Shown: in pieces, positions 50,472 through 60,627 of the stretch | How the letters are laid out: every line of letters begins with the position of its first letter | Numbering within the stretch: the stretch's first letter is position 1 | Source of the DNA: Tenuifilum sp. 4138str | GTDB lineage: Bacteria; Bacteroidota; Bacteroidia; Bacteroidales; Tenuifilaceae | DNA: 64,000 bases | NCBI RefSeq assembly: GCF_041102575.1 | Contig: NZ_JBGCUE010000015.1 | Span: 1 to 64,000 of the forward strand | Direction: 5' to 3' | Translations under genes and position numbers: made by a program | The notes under the pieces: model-generated | Seen by the model: only the letters and a program-made list of their open reading frames with translations | Databases searched by the model: none | Told to the model about the DNA's origin: nothing

Positions 50472-53381
50472 TTAGTTCACCAAAAACCTATCAATTTCCA
50501 TGAGCATTTGGTTGGTGCGGATGGGTTTTTCCAGAACGGTATCAAAGCCACACTCGGCAAGCTTATTGCTCGATATGGTTTCAGGGTAGGCGGTTTGGCC
50601 TACAACCGGTAGCTTTTGGTTTATTGATTTTATGATACGGGTTGCCTCAAAGCCATCCATCTCGGGCATTACCAGGTCCATCAGTATTAGGTTAACGGGC
50701 TCGCCATTGCGAACGTAATTTAGGGCCTCAAGGCCGTTACGCGCCCAAATCAGGTTGGCTTTTGTTTTCTGCAGGGCTGCCTTAAAGAATACAAAGTTGG
50801 CATCAATATCGTCGGCAATCAGAATGGTTTTGCCGTCCCAGTTAAACTCCTTTAACCCGTTTCCAGCATTAACGTTTTCAAATTTAAGCTTAACAGGAAT
50901 AAAAGGAATGGTAAAGAAAACGCTTGTTCCCGAGCCGGGCGTGCTGTTAATCCATATCTTCCCGCCCATCTTTTCCACCACATGCTTGGATATGGCAAGG
51001 CCTAAGCCCAGGCCACCATGCCTGCGGGTGCTTGAGTTATCGGCTTGGCGGAAGGGATTAAAAATCAAATCCATTTTGTCGGGTTCAATGCCAATGCCGC
51101 TATCAACAACGTAGAATAAGAGGTTATTCTCATCCTTAAGTCTGTAACCAAACTCAACAAAGCCATTGGGGGTAAACTTGAACGAGTTTGAAAGCAGGTG
51201 CTTTAAAACCTGTTTTATTCGGGACGGATCGCTAAGCACAACCAGGTCGTCCTGGAAAATTTCCTTACGCAGGCTCAGCTTAATACGCGAGCTTCCTCTT
51301 TCCTGCTCCTCAAACGTGCTGTATATCTCGTTCATCAGGGCGTTAACGGAGAACTCGGTCTTGCTTATCTTGATATCGCCTGCTTCAATCTGCGATATTT
51401 CCAGCAGGTTCTCAATGATTTGAAGCAGTTCCTGTGAGTTCTTGTATATTAAATCGGAAAAGCCGCTACGCTCAAATTGACCCAGGTATGGGTCGGTTAA
51501 AACCGATGAGAATCCAATAATGGCGTTAAGCGGCGTTCTTATCTCGTGCGAGATGTTGTTCAGGAATGTGGTTTTAATCCTATCCGATTCCTCAGCCTTG
51601 TTTTTGGCAAGTATAAGTTCCTTTTCGTATTCCTTACGGCGAGTAATATTCTCAAGTATTACAAGGATATGCTGAAGTTTCGATTCAAACATTACCGGGG
51701 TAAACGAGGCGCTTACCCAAATCCGCTCCCTATTCTTGCCATTTAGCTGTAGCTCACCCTGCCAGGTTTTGCCAGCCCTAACGGAATCGAGGGCCTTTTG
51801 AATATGCTTGCCGCCATTATATTCCAGGTTGATATCGGAAATGCTTTTGCTAAAAAGGTTCTCTATGGTTAAGCCGGTAATCTCAGTAAAGTTCGGATTG
51901 ATGAACTCAAACTCAAAGTAGGGCGATAGGATGGCAATGCTAACCGGAGTAAACTCAATTGCCTTGGATAGCACATCGCGGTAATGCTCAATCTCTTTTT
52001 TGCGGGTATTATCAACAAACAGTCCGCCTATCTTTAAACTGTTGTTTACGCCAAGGAATTTGAATTGGTGGAGATTGAAATACCGCATTATTCCGGAGGA
52101 GTCCATGAGCTGGAACTCAGTAACATTGTTATCGGCATCCACGCCAATTATCTCAGCCCCCTTGATGAACTCCTTGAAACCGGTATTACAGGTAAGCTGC
52201 TTGAGGTAAAAGTTTTGGTAAACAATTTCGTGGGTAAGTCCATCCTCAATGAATACCCCAAAGGGTAAGGAGTCGATAAATACGGTAAACTGATTCTCGG
52301 TTTGTCGGAGTATTTCCTCGGTATAGTGAACTCCGGTGATATCTTTAATCTCCTCGGCAACCGCAACGGTGTTGCCATAATCATCCTTTAACGGGTAGGC
52401 ATGCAGCTCTACTAATATTTTTTTGCCTGTAGGTAGGAACCTTGTCTCCTCGCGTTTAACCTCTTCGGCTCCATTTAGGATACTCCGGACGGGGCACTCG
52501 TCAGTGTGGCAGTAAATGCTTCCGAACGATTCGTGGCATAATGGGTGGTTTGGTTTACTGAGCGTAACCGAGGTTAGCTTTTCGTACTCCCGGTTCTGGA
52601 ATATCACCCTAAAGTTGGTATCAATAACCCTAAGCGCAACGTTTGAGTTGTTAAGTGCCGATTTTAGGTTGATTTGCGCTAGCACTTCGCGGGCATTATT
52701 ATGTACTGTTTTACCGGAGGAATGAGTACCTGAAAAGCGATAGTTCGACCTTTTTAATAGTGAGTAAATTACAGCTGTAGCCACAACCAACAGCAGCAAT
52801 GGTAAAGTAAGCAAAACCCAGTTATAACTTTTAACTCCTTCCGCTGCTATTAATGCTGTTTTATCGCCTGTTAGGTTTTTTGCCCGGGCAAGGGTTAATG
52901 GCTGGCTAAGTAGGTCATTTTCATTATCAGTTAGAATTGCTAACCGTTTCCCGGTTAAGGCATTGTAAAGGTTAAAAGTTCTAGCAATTGGATACCAATA
53001 CTCGAATTCGTGGGTACTAGTTTTGAACAGCGCCTTAGCGTAAAACCTGTTGTTATGGAGTAAAAGCACATTGGTGCCAAAAAGCGTGTTATTGTCCAGG
53101 TTGAAAAGGGTTGATTCTTCCAGGTTAATGTTCTTCCCAAAAATAATTTCGTTATCATCGTCGTTTTGGTAATCGGCTAGCTTAATGTCCCAGAAACTAC
53201 GCTCAATATCCCTGATTACATCATTGTTCGCTGACCGAAGGTCGGCACTGATTGTTTGAATGTTCTGCCGGTCGATATTTTGGGCTAATTGCCAAACCAC
53301 AACCGATAGCGTGGTTATGGCAACCAATGATAATGCCAGAGCAAATTTGTGTAACGAGAAAAACCTGAAAAACCTTGACAC
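50472..53381 (-). CDS. Hybrid sensor histidine kinase with receiver domain
   Basis: 969 aa. N-terminal TM helix (about 12-32), a small periplasmic domain, TM2 (about 185-208), three PAS domains (about 235-355, 360-470, 475-595), HisKA (FLNNISHEIRTPLNAIIGFSS, phospho-His in SHEIRTP), HATPase (SNSFKFTPNG, VVDSGIGIEPDK, HGGLGLGLAISKHVVEKMGG), and a receiver at the C-terminus (ILIADDIDANFVF, LILMDLVMPEMDGFEATR, with the acceptor Asp, and VLEKPIRT). PAS 1 has a conserved Cys/His pattern (LCHESFGSIYCHTDECPV). A DNA-binding output is absent. A minus-strand -7 element lies 24 bp before the start. Confidence 0.93.
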   Translation of the reverse strand: MSRFFRFFSLHKFALALSLVAITTLSVVVWQLAQNIDRQNIQTISADLRSANNDVIRDIERSFWDIKLADYQNDDDNEIIFGKNINLEESTLFNLDNNTLFGTNVLLLHNNRFYAKALFKTSTHEFEYWYPIARTFNLYNALTGKRLAILTDNENDLLSQPLTLARAKNLTGDKTALIAAEGVKSYNWVLLTLPLLLLVVATAVIYSLLKRSNYRFSGTHSSGKTVHNNAREVLAQINLKSALNNSNVALRVIDTNFRVIFQNREYEKLTSVTLSKPNHPLCHESFGSIYCHTDECPVRSILNGAEEVKREETRFLPTGKKILVELHAYPLKDDYGNTVAVAEEIKDITGVHYTEEILRQTENQFTVFIDSLPFGVFIEDGLTHEIVYQNFYLKQLTCNTGFKEFIKGAEIIGVDADNNVTEFQLMDSSGIMRYFNLHQFKFLGVNNSLKIGGLFVDNTRKKEIEHYRDVLSKAIEFTPVSIAILSPYFEFEFINPNFTEITGLTIENLFSKSISDINLEYNGGKHIQKALDSVRAGKTWQGELQLNGKNRERIWVSASFTPVMFESKLQHILVILENITRRKEYEKELILAKNKAEESDRIKTTFLNNISHEIRTPLNAIIGFSSVLTDPYLGQFERSGFSDLIYKNSQELLQIIENLLEISQIEAGDIKISKTEFSVNALMNEIYSTFEEQERGSSRIKLSLRKEIFQDDLVVLSDPSRIKQVLKHLLSNSFKFTPNGFVEFGYRLKDENNLLFYVVDSGIGIEPDKMDLIFNPFRQADNSSTRRHGGLGLGLAISKHVVEKMGGKIWINSTPGSGTSVFFTIPFIPVKLKFENVNAGNGLKEFNWDGKTILIADDIDANFVFFKAALQKTKANLIWARNGLEALNYVRNGEPVNLILMDLVMPEMDGFEATRIIKSINQKLPVVGQTAYPETISSNKLAECGFDTVLEKPIRTNQMLMEIDRFLVN

Positions 53382-53404
53382 TTACTAAACACATTGATTT
53401 GTGC

Positions 53405-53412
53405 CAAATGTA
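53405..53412 (-). promoter_or_regulatory. Bacteroidota -7 element for the hybrid histidine kinase
   Basis: Minus strand TACATTTG, an exact TAnnTTTG match, 24 bp before the ATG at 53381 and downstream of the protease gene's terminator. Confidence 0.5.
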
Positions 53413-53429
53413 AAAATTTTTGGTCATAT

Positions 53430-53459
53430 AAAAAGAAATGGGCATGTTTTTATGCCCAT
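53430..53459 (-). terminator. Terminator of the C25 protease gene
   Basis: ATGGGCAT (53438-53445) pairs with ATGCCCAT (53452-53459); on the minus strand the stem is followed by TTTCTTTTT. Confidence 0.75.
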
Positions 53460-53486
53460 ACTTATTAACAATGCTGGTTGATATGG

Positions 53487-56400
53487 TTAGTGTACCATTA
53501 GCTTTCTATGGTATAACCTACCGTTACTCATTTTAAACCTTACCACGTAAACTCCTGTTGGCAAGTTTAGGTTGATGGTGTGCCTGCTATTGTTGATTTG
53601 TTCCCAATGCATTAGTGTTCCGTTTATTGAAACTATGGATACGGATTCAATTGTATCATTTGCCTCAATCCTGATGTGGCTTGTTGCCGGATTGGGGTAC
53701 ATTGATAAGTTCTTGTCGGGGTCAACAATATCGGTTGAGGTTGGGGTGAGGTTTACACTTATGGTTTCTGACTTTGTAGCATCTAAGGTTCCGGAAATGG
53801 AGTAGTAGTTGGGGTGTAATACGCTAAACTGTAACCCCTTTTCGTATCCTACTTGGCTAAAGGTAGCTAAGCCATTGGCGTCGGTAAGCTGGTCGGAATA
53901 ACCGTTAATTTTTACGGTTGCATTGGCAACAGGGCTACCCTCGCTTTGTACATCAAAGGTGATGCTAAAGGTTAGCTGGTTTAGCTGAACTGGAATTTCG
54001 ATGGGGTTACTGTTTACTGTGAATTCAATCTGTTCCGTGCCCTGGTACCCTTCCAGGCTCACCTCGTATGAGTAGTTTCCATTGGGCAGGTAAAGTGTTG
54101 CAATACCATTATGGGTTTTACCTTGCTGGTAAAGCTGGGTGCCGTTATAGATTTTAACTAAGGCGTTATCCAGCGGCCAAGTTCCTTTTGGCCCGGTTCC
54201 GGTTATACTAAACATAACCTGATGAACATCGCCGTAAACGGGGGTCAGGAAAACATTTACAGAGCTATCGGAACTTAGCTCCAACCAAAAATCGGTGCTA
54301 ACAAAACCCTCCTTTTGAATGCTTACGGTTTTTAATCCTCTGTTTACGGTGAATGAGGCTAATCCCTCGCTATTGGTTTCGCCTAAAAGGGTATCAACAA
54401 ATACCTTGGCATTAGGGATTTTGTTGCCGTTTATATCGGAGATTGTAAACTGTACATTGTAGCTAACCGGTGTAAGGTTAATATTGTGATTACCACCACC
54501 TGCTTGAACCGTTATGATTGTATCCTTTGCATAGTAACCATCAGCGGTGAGGTTAAACGTATAATCTCCAGCAGGGATATAAATGGTTGCCATCCCAAGG
54601 TTCGATGTGTAGTAGGTTTGGTTGTTAACCAGTATTTTGGCCAGTGGTATGGCGGCTAGGTCAAGGGCAGAACGCACCAGTAGTTGAATGGTATCGTGTT
54701 TGGTCAAATTAACATCAATTGTTTTAGCGGAGCCGGCAATTTGGGTGGAACCCAAAACTGGTTCATAACCATTGGCTCTTACTATGTAGCTGTATGTTCC
54801 GTTGGATAGATTGAAGTTAACCGAACCCGAACTCGATGTAAATTTAATTCCATTTGCAGTACTTACAGTTGCGCCGGGTATGGCACTACCATTGTTTTTA
54901 ACATTGAAAGTTACTGGATAAGTGGTAATGCTACCTGTAGTAGTAATCTTTGCCTTCCATCCTGTTCCAACCGTGTTCAAATCGGAGACAAACTTGAATG
55001 TCAACTCGCCGTTTGCGCTCGTCGAGGTATATGTTGGTGGCATATTATCCCCACAGTATTTACCAAGTTCAGGGCTTTGTGTGCTGGGGCCATCATAAAC
55101 AATCAGATAATCATAGCTACAGGTTGAGTGCGACTCCACATCAAACTCCATGAATTGAACCTTTACCTTTTGACCGTTATTTCTTGGCTTGAAGGTAATT
55201 GTGTAATTCTCGTTATTACCATAATTCGAGGTAGGTCCGCCAGTGTCGTAGAACCATAGGCTGTCCACTTCAATGGTAGAGTTGGTAATTAATACCTGTC
55301 CAATTACTGATGCTGTAGTAAAATTCCAAACCTCGCAGGGTTTATCGCATAAACCCAAATGGTTGCCGGGCATTACACGCCAGTAGTAATTGGTTTGCGG
55401 CATGAGCGGAATATCAACATACGCCTCGGTAACCCTTTTTAGTAGAACTAAAGAATCGGGGTTGGTTCCTATGTAAACATCGTAGAAAAGGGCATCGGAG
55501 GTGGCCCCCCACGATAACCGATTATATTCAACATTAAGCTCATTATTCCCGGGTTTTGGGCTTTCAATACACTTGGGCAATTGCTGTGGAGTAAAACATT
55601 CCAGCTTTGCCTTCCACCCTGAGGCCGTTGTTGAGCCATCGGATGTGAAACGGAATGTAACACTGTTTCCGCTTGTATAAAAGGGAGCGGGGCCGGTATT
55701 GCCATTAAACGGGTTGCCAGCAATGGCATTTGAAGTAATGCCAGCACCATCGTAAATGTGGAGGTAATCGTATCCCAATTCGGTGCTGAACGATGTAAAC
55801 TCAACACTATATCGCTGAATATCGCTTAGGGTTTCAAAAGTTAGTGTATAGTTCTCGCCGTTAGTGTAGTTGGCGGCCTCGCCACCGGTGTCGGTAAAAA
55901 TAGTCCCACAGGTTTTAACGGTACCATTAGTCATTTTGGTAGTTCCAAAAAGTAAGACTGGTACCTTGCTAGTAAACTGATCCGAGGCATTGCTGTAGCT
56001 AACGGAGCTATAGTCTATGTCAATGGGGATTGTATCGTGGGTTAGGTTTGGTGATGTGCTTACCCGCAGGGTAAGAACTGCTTTTTCGTCAGGCTGAATG
56101 GTTCGATTTGAAATGGGTTCAAAGTTGACACTTACCGCGTTGAGGAGTGAATCGGGAATGGTTGCCTGTGCCGAGAAATCGGGAATGGCAGAACCTCCTT
56201 TATTTTGGAATTCAAACTTTAGATCAACCAATTCGTTACGGTCAAGTTGCGAATTTGAGTTGCCCATTAACGTATCAACTACAGCGTATCCGTTAAAAAC
56301 TATTTTTGGAGCGGCGGCTGTTATCCTTAAATTCGATGTCCATGATCCTTCGGTTGAGGTGAAGGTAATTGGAAAAACCTGTGTGTACTTGTCGGTGATA

Positions 56401-58772
56401 TTGGAGGGAATGCTGAATGTATATGCTGCATTTACCCATTTTTCCGATTCGGCATCTATACTACCAATTCCAATTGAGTCGGCTGATGTAAGCGAAATTA
56501 GGCCTGTACCTGCTGAAATTTTTGCTCCAATGTTTGTTGCATTGGTTTTGCCAACATTTTTCACCAGTAGGTTTACCTTGATGTTTTCGCCATAATCGGC
56601 AACAGAGTTGCCATTTGCTTCAGAGTCATCTATTTCACTGGTCGATAGGGTTAGGTAGGCATTTTCAGCCACAACAACCCGAATGGTATCAATAAAGGGT
56701 TGGGTTAATGGACGAGTTGCTGTAAGTACAATCTTTCCTGGCTCCGTTAAAACGGGAACAGCAATATCGATTACGTTGTCGGTGTCAAAAAATTTTGTTC
56801 CAATTATTTGACCGTTGGCAGTAAGCGAAACGTATGAGTTTGCTTTGGCACCAACAGTAATTGAGTTAATCCCAACAGCCACAGCAGCAGGGAAGGTTAC
56901 CTGATTGGTTTCGGGTACTTTAAAGTATGGGGTAAGTGAGGGATCGCCAAGTACATTGTAGGCTTCCCAGTAGTAGGTGGAATTGACTTGGCGGGTGTAG
57001 TCGTTTAGTTCAGCTTGGGTAACGGCAAGGTTACCGCAAAACATTATAGCTCCAGCGGTGGTGTAGGCGCTAATAAATGGAGCATCGTAGCCACCGGTTG
57101 TGGATTCTTCAAAGCTGGGAACGTACCCATTGTTATCGCCGCTCATGGGGAAAGCACCAACCGCCCAGTACATATCCTCCTTCCAGTAGCTATTGGGCGA
57201 TGAACCAATGTAGGTAACAGCACCACCGTTTGCTTTACGGAGCCATGCCTCACCAACTGACTCAGAGTAACCAAAATTACCCGACAGGCAGCAGTTTGCT
57301 ACTACAAATGGGTACTGCTGGTTATTAGTGAATGTTTCTACAGCGCTAATGGTAAGTGCTGGATTTTGCCATTCGGTTTCGCCACAGTGAGCGGTATAGT
57401 TTATGAATCCTACAGCAATCCTTTCGGGATCGTAACACCCTGTATAGCCCGATGATGCTGATGGATTATTAGGATCGTTTGTAACCCCATACTCGTAAAT
57501 GTTACTCCATCCGCTTGATGGCTTGAAATGGGTTGCTGTTGCATACTTTATGGTTGGCTGTGCTATAGCCGGGTTCCAGGTTGCATCGGCACCTGCTATC
57601 AATGTGGAATTGTTCAGGTATGATGCATCGGCAAACTGAAACCTTTCGTAGTAAAGAATCTTGTTGATAATGGCCGTAAGTTCAGCCTCGCTGGTGGCCG
57701 ACAGGCGGCCGTAGTACATCTCCGGGAACTTATCGCCATCAACACTGGCGTAGTAAAGGTCGGTTAGCTTACCCGATTGTGAACCGGTTGCCGATGCGGG
57801 AACCTGATCAACATCACCCACAATAACCAGAAAGGTTGGTGCAGGATTTTCAGGTGTAGCTGAGTTGTAAACGCTTTGTATGTATGTTTTAATGGCATCG
57901 GAGGTTGCGCCAATCTCGTCGGTATACTTTACAGTTACACTAAAACCCTTTTGGGTTTTCCACTCCACGAATGGCTGTAATGCGGTTTGGAACATTCGGT
58001 GCGACACAATAAGCATACTAACGGGGTATCGGGTTAAGTCGGGGTGGGTATCGTAAATAGCGCCCCCGGCGTTTAACATCGATTTGTAAACCACATCGAA
58101 GTAGGGCGAATAGAAAGGATCGGAAGCGGGAGAACTTTTTGTGATGCCCCCTTGAACTGTCACATCAACATCAATATCATTAAATATCCTGATTTTTTGT
58201 TTGGAGGGGTTGTAGTCAATAGGTCGCACCGTAAGGCGAGCAATGGTGTAACCCCTAAGGTTACCAAGAATTTCAACGGAAACATCGGGCTTTACAATCT
58301 GAAACGATGATTTGCGGTAAGCCTCTGGCTTTAGATGGAATGGCAGCTGTAGCGTATCCTGATCCTTACGTGCCGATGGCTGAACAGGGAACAATGGGTT
58401 ACTAATGCCTTTTGCGGTGAGTTCAATTTCATCGGTAGTATACTTGCTGACCCTAGCCGAAACAGAGGCGCCTAGCGGAATACGTATTAACTTTTTAATA
58501 ACAGGCAGTTCAGGTTCACCTATACCACCATCGGGCATAGAGTTTTTAAACCATAGCTTTGTGTAGGTTTCTCCGGTAATTGCCTGTTGCTTATCCCAAC
58601 TGAGTTCATCAATACTGATACTAAAGCGGAAGTTATTCTGCGAGGTGGCATAGAATTTTTCAGGGTTAACCTTTTCGGGTTTCATGCCATTAGCCTGCAA
58701 TGCAATTTTTTTAGGCTGCGAATTTGCTGTTAGGGCAAATGAAAGAAAGATTAAAGCTAAAATTTTTTTCAT
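53487..58772 (-). CDS. Gingipain-family (C25) cysteine protease, multidomain, T9SS-sorted
   Basis: 1761 aa. Signal peptide (ILALIFLSFALTANSQ), a C25 propeptide (about 30-215), then the C25 caspase-like protease (about 245-640) with catalytic His462 in INYTAHCGETEW and Cys495 in VVANCCLSGNFGY. After an Ig-like region come two CUB domains (about 955-1070, GYDYLHIYDG; about 1155-1270, YDYLIVYDG), a fibronectin-like segment between them, four or more carboxypeptidase-regulatory/PEGA-like repeats (for example FNLTADGYYAKDTIITV), and a T9SS sorting domain (MYPNPATSHIRIEA). It should be exported by T9SS and probably feeds on or processes proteins. It is alone, upstream of the histidine kinase. Confidence 0.92.
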   Translation of the reverse strand: MKKILALIFLSFALTANSQPKKIALQANGMKPEKVNPEKFYATSQNNFRFSISIDELSWDKQQAITGETYTKLWFKNSMPDGGIGEPELPVIKKLIRIPLGASVSARVSKYTTDEIELTAKGISNPLFPVQPSARKDQDTLQLPFHLKPEAYRKSSFQIVKPDVSVEILGNLRGYTIARLTVRPIDYNPSKQKIRIFNDIDVDVTVQGGITKSSPASDPFYSPYFDVVYKSMLNAGGAIYDTHPDLTRYPVSMLIVSHRMFQTALQPFVEWKTQKGFSVTVKYTDEIGATSDAIKTYIQSVYNSATPENPAPTFLVIVGDVDQVPASATGSQSGKLTDLYYASVDGDKFPEMYYGRLSATSEAELTAIINKILYYERFQFADASYLNNSTLIAGADATWNPAIAQPTIKYATATHFKPSSGWSNIYEYGVTNDPNNPSASSGYTGCYDPERIAVGFINYTAHCGETEWQNPALTISAVETFTNNQQYPFVVANCCLSGNFGYSESVGEAWLRKANGGAVTYIGSSPNSYWKEDMYWAVGAFPMSGDNNGYVPSFEESTTGGYDAPFISAYTTAGAIMFCGNLAVTQAELNDYTRQVNSTYYWEAYNVLGDPSLTPYFKVPETNQVTFPAAVAVGINSITVGAKANSYVSLTANGQIIGTKFFDTDNVIDIAVPVLTEPGKIVLTATRPLTQPFIDTIRVVVAENAYLTLSTSEIDDSEANGNSVADYGENIKVNLLVKNVGKTNATNIGAKISAGTGLISLTSADSIGIGSIDAESEKWVNAAYTFSIPSNITDKYTQVFPITFTSTEGSWTSNLRITAAAPKIVFNGYAVVDTLMGNSNSQLDRNELVDLKFEFQNKGGSAIPDFSAQATIPDSLLNAVSVNFEPISNRTIQPDEKAVLTLRVSTSPNLTHDTIPIDIDYSSVSYSNASDQFTSKVPVLLFGTTKMTNGTVKTCGTIFTDTGGEAANYTNGENYTLTFETLSDIQRYSVEFTSFSTELGYDYLHIYDGAGITSNAIAGNPFNGNTGPAPFYTSGNSVTFRFTSDGSTTASGWKAKLECFTPQQLPKCIESPKPGNNELNVEYNRLSWGATSDALFYDVYIGTNPDSLVLLKRVTEAYVDIPLMPQTNYYWRVMPGNHLGLCDKPCEVWNFTTASVIGQVLITNSTIEVDSLWFYDTGGPTSNYGNNENYTITFKPRNNGQKVKVQFMEFDVESHSTCSYDYLIVYDGPSTQSPELGKYCGDNMPPTYTSTSANGELTFKFVSDLNTVGTGWKAKITTTGSITTYPVTFNVKNNGSAIPGATVSTANGIKFTSSSGSVNFNLSNGTYSYIVRANGYEPVLGSTQIAGSAKTIDVNLTKHDTIQLLVRSALDLAAIPLAKILVNNQTYYTSNLGMATIYIPAGDYTFNLTADGYYAKDTIITVQAGGGNHNINLTPVSYNVQFTISDINGNKIPNAKVFVDTLLGETNSEGLASFTVNRGLKTVSIQKEGFVSTDFWLELSSDSSVNVFLTPVYGDVHQVMFSITGTGPKGTWPLDNALVKIYNGTQLYQQGKTHNGIATLYLPNGNYSYEVSLEGYQGTEQIEFTVNSNPIEIPVQLNQLTFSITFDVQSEGSPVANATVKINGYSDQLTDANGLATFSQVGYEKGLQFSVLHPNYYSISGTLDATKSETISVNLTPTSTDIVDPDKNLSMYPNPATSHIRIEANDTIESVSIVSINGTLMHWEQINNSRHTINLNLPTGVYVVRFKMSNGRLYHRKLMVH

Positions 58773-58863
58773 CAGTTCAAAATTTTAAATAATCCCGCAA
58801 TATAGTAAAACGAATATATCAACTCAATGGTTGCAATAATTTTTCCAAATAAGGGTCAGTAAT

Positions 58864-59991
58864 TTAGACCATAAGTAATTCAGCCACAATAGAGTCGCTA
58901 ATAAAGTAATAGCTGGGTGGAATTTTAAGGATGTTGTTTTCCATTACCATTTTACCCGACGCAGTAAAGGGTATGATTTTTTTGCGAAGACGGTTATATA
59001 TTTCAGGTGAGAATCCATTCGCAACCTCTTCAAGGTTTACACCCCACATAGTCCGTAGGCGGGTAATGAGTAGCTCATTAAAGCGGGTAACCTCACCGAT
59101 TGCTTCCATGTTTTTGGGAAAATTGGCTGAGTCAACTTCCTTTTCCCAACCGGTAATGGACGATGGATTCCACCATCGCATTGACCTGTTGAATGAGTGT
59201 GCCGATGGGCCTAAACCAAGGTATTCTTCGCCCAACCAGTAACCGCTGTTGTGTTTTGAGATATAGCCCGGTTTTGCCAGGTTCGATATTTCGTAGTGAA
59301 TGAAACCATAATTTTTGGACATCTCACATAGCAAATCGAACTGGGCCTTGCTCAGCTCTTCATCAAGGGGAATTACAGTTCCCTTGGCTACCCTTCGGGT
59401 AAGCGGGGTTCCCTCCTCGTAGGTAAGGTGGTAGCACGATAGGTGCTGAATATCTAACCCAAATGCTACATTTAACGAGTGTTCCCAACTTTTCAACGTT
59501 GAATGGGGTAGCCCATAAATTAAATCGATGCTGATGTTTGCAATACCCGCTTTCCTAAATATACGAATAGCCTCAACTGCTTTATCAACATCGTGTCGTC
59601 GGCCAAGAAAAATCAACTCATCATTGTTAAACGATTGAATGCCAATGCTTACCCTGTTAACACCAATTGCTTGGTATTGCTCAGCCAGCTCAAGGGTAAC
59701 ATCGTCGGGGTTTACCTCAATGGTAATTTCTGCATTGGGGTCAACTCCAAAAAAATCACCTAAACCGGAAATAATTCTCTTGATATTGCCAGTAGGCAAT
59801 AGCGATGGTGTACCACCTCCAAAGTAAATGGTTTTTACTATTCTATCAGCTATTAAAGGGTTCCTGAGGCTGAGCTCTTTAAGCACAAAATCGGTAAAAT
59901 GGTTATCCATTTTAGCTTCGCCCACCGAGTAAAAGTCGCAGTAGCTGCATTTTTTCCTACAAAACGGAACATGTATGTAAATTCCTGCCAT
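58864..59991 (-). CDS. hemW: HemW-like radical SAM protein
   Basis: About 375 aa from MAGIYIHVPFC; the frame is open 18 codons further. The radical SAM cluster motif is CRKKCSYC (Cys11, Cys15, Cys18). Other HemW landmarks are YFGGGTPSLLP, VNPDDVT, NRVSIGIQSFNNDEL, SIDLIYGLPHSTLKSWEHSL and FNELLITRLRTMWGV. HemW inserts or carries haem and does not have coproporphyrinogen oxidase activity; older annotations often call it hemN. It shares a compact divergent promoter region with rpiB. Confidence 0.93.
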   Translation of the reverse strand: MAGIYIHVPFCRKKCSYCDFYSVGEAKMDNHFTDFVLKELSLRNPLIADRIVKTIYFGGGTPSLLPTGNIKRIISGLGDFFGVDPNAEITIEVNPDDVTLELAEQYQAIGVNRVSIGIQSFNNDELIFLGRRHDVDKAVEAIRIFRKAGIANISIDLIYGLPHSTLKSWEHSLNVAFGLDIQHLSCYHLTYEEGTPLTRRVAKGTVIPLDEELSKAQFDLLCEMSKNYGFIHYEISNLAKPGYISKHNSGYWLGEEYLGLGPSAHSFNRSMRWWNPSSITGWEKEVDSANFPKNMEAIGEVTRFNELLITRLRTMWGVNLEEVANGFSPEIYNRLRKKIIPFTASGKMVMENNILKIPPSYYFISDSIVAELLMV

Positions 59992-60047
59992 GGTATCCGA
60001 TTGCTTAAGCAAAGCTAAATGATTGTACTTAAAACATAAAAACACTT

Positions 60048-60063
60048 TATCTTTGCAAAGGTA
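60048..60063. promoter_or_regulatory. Overlapping face-to-face promoters of hemW and rpiB
   Basis: TATCTTTG (60048-60055, plus strand) and TACCTTTG (60063-60056, minus strand) are both exact -7 elements and abut to form the near-palindrome TATCTTTGCAAAGGTA. Plus-strand start lies near 60062 and minus-strand start near 60049, so the two initiation complexes would exclude each other. Confidence 0.6.
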
Positions 60064-60149
60064 ATGATTAGCTGGGATGATTTAAGTGGAATTCAGTATT
60101 CAGAAATCGAAACGTTGTATTTTTAGAGAATCTTGAATCTGTTACAAAT

Positions 60150-60590
60150 ATGAGTAAACCTACACTTGCCATTGCGTCGGATCATGCGGGATATTCAACC
60201 AAAGAGGAGCTTAAGAAATATCTTGCTGAGCTGGGGTATAATGTTTGGGATTTTGGAACACACAGCGACGATAGCGTTGATTACCCTGATTTTGCTCATC
60301 CGTTGGCAACTGCCATTGAAAAGGGCGATTACCAGCTAGGAATATTGCTTTGTGGCAGTGGTAACGGGGTATCAATTACAGCCAATAAGCACCAGGGGGT
60401 ACGGTCGGCATTGTGCTGGTTACCGGAAATTGCTACTCTTGCCCGCCAGCATAACGATGCTAATGTTTGTGCCATTCCTGCCCGCTTTGTTAGCGTTAGT
60501 GAGGCCAAACAAATAGTAAAGGCTTTTCTTGACGCCAAGTTCGAGGGTGGCCGTCATACCCGTAGGGTTGAGAAAATTCCTGTGAAATAG
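60150..60590 (+). CDS. rpiB: Ribose 5-phosphate isomerase B
   Basis: 146 aa, RpiB/LacAB family. ASDHAGYSTKEELKKYL at the start, DFGTHSDDSVDYPDFAH, and the active-site Cys region LLCGSGNGVSITANKHQGVR. It interconverts ribose 5-phosphate and ribulose 5-phosphate in the pentose phosphate pathway. The end RHTRRVEKIP is typical. The deoxyhypusine-synthase-family gene follows after 37 bp on the same strand. Confidence 0.95.
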   Translation: MSKPTLAIASDHAGYSTKEELKKYLAELGYNVWDFGTHSDDSVDYPDFAHPLATAIEKGDYQLGILLCGSGNGVSITANKHQGVRSALCWLPEIATLARQHNDANVCAIPARFVSVSEAKQIVKAFLDAKFEGGRHTRRVEKIPVK

Positions 60591-60627
60591 AATACCATCA
60601 ATGAATTAAACATTAAAACTATTAGCA

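Noticed and set aside
58864-59991. Oxygen-independent coproporphyrinogen III oxidase (hemN)
   Set aside because: Length and motifs fit HemW, whose family lacks that oxidase activity; the call is hemW.
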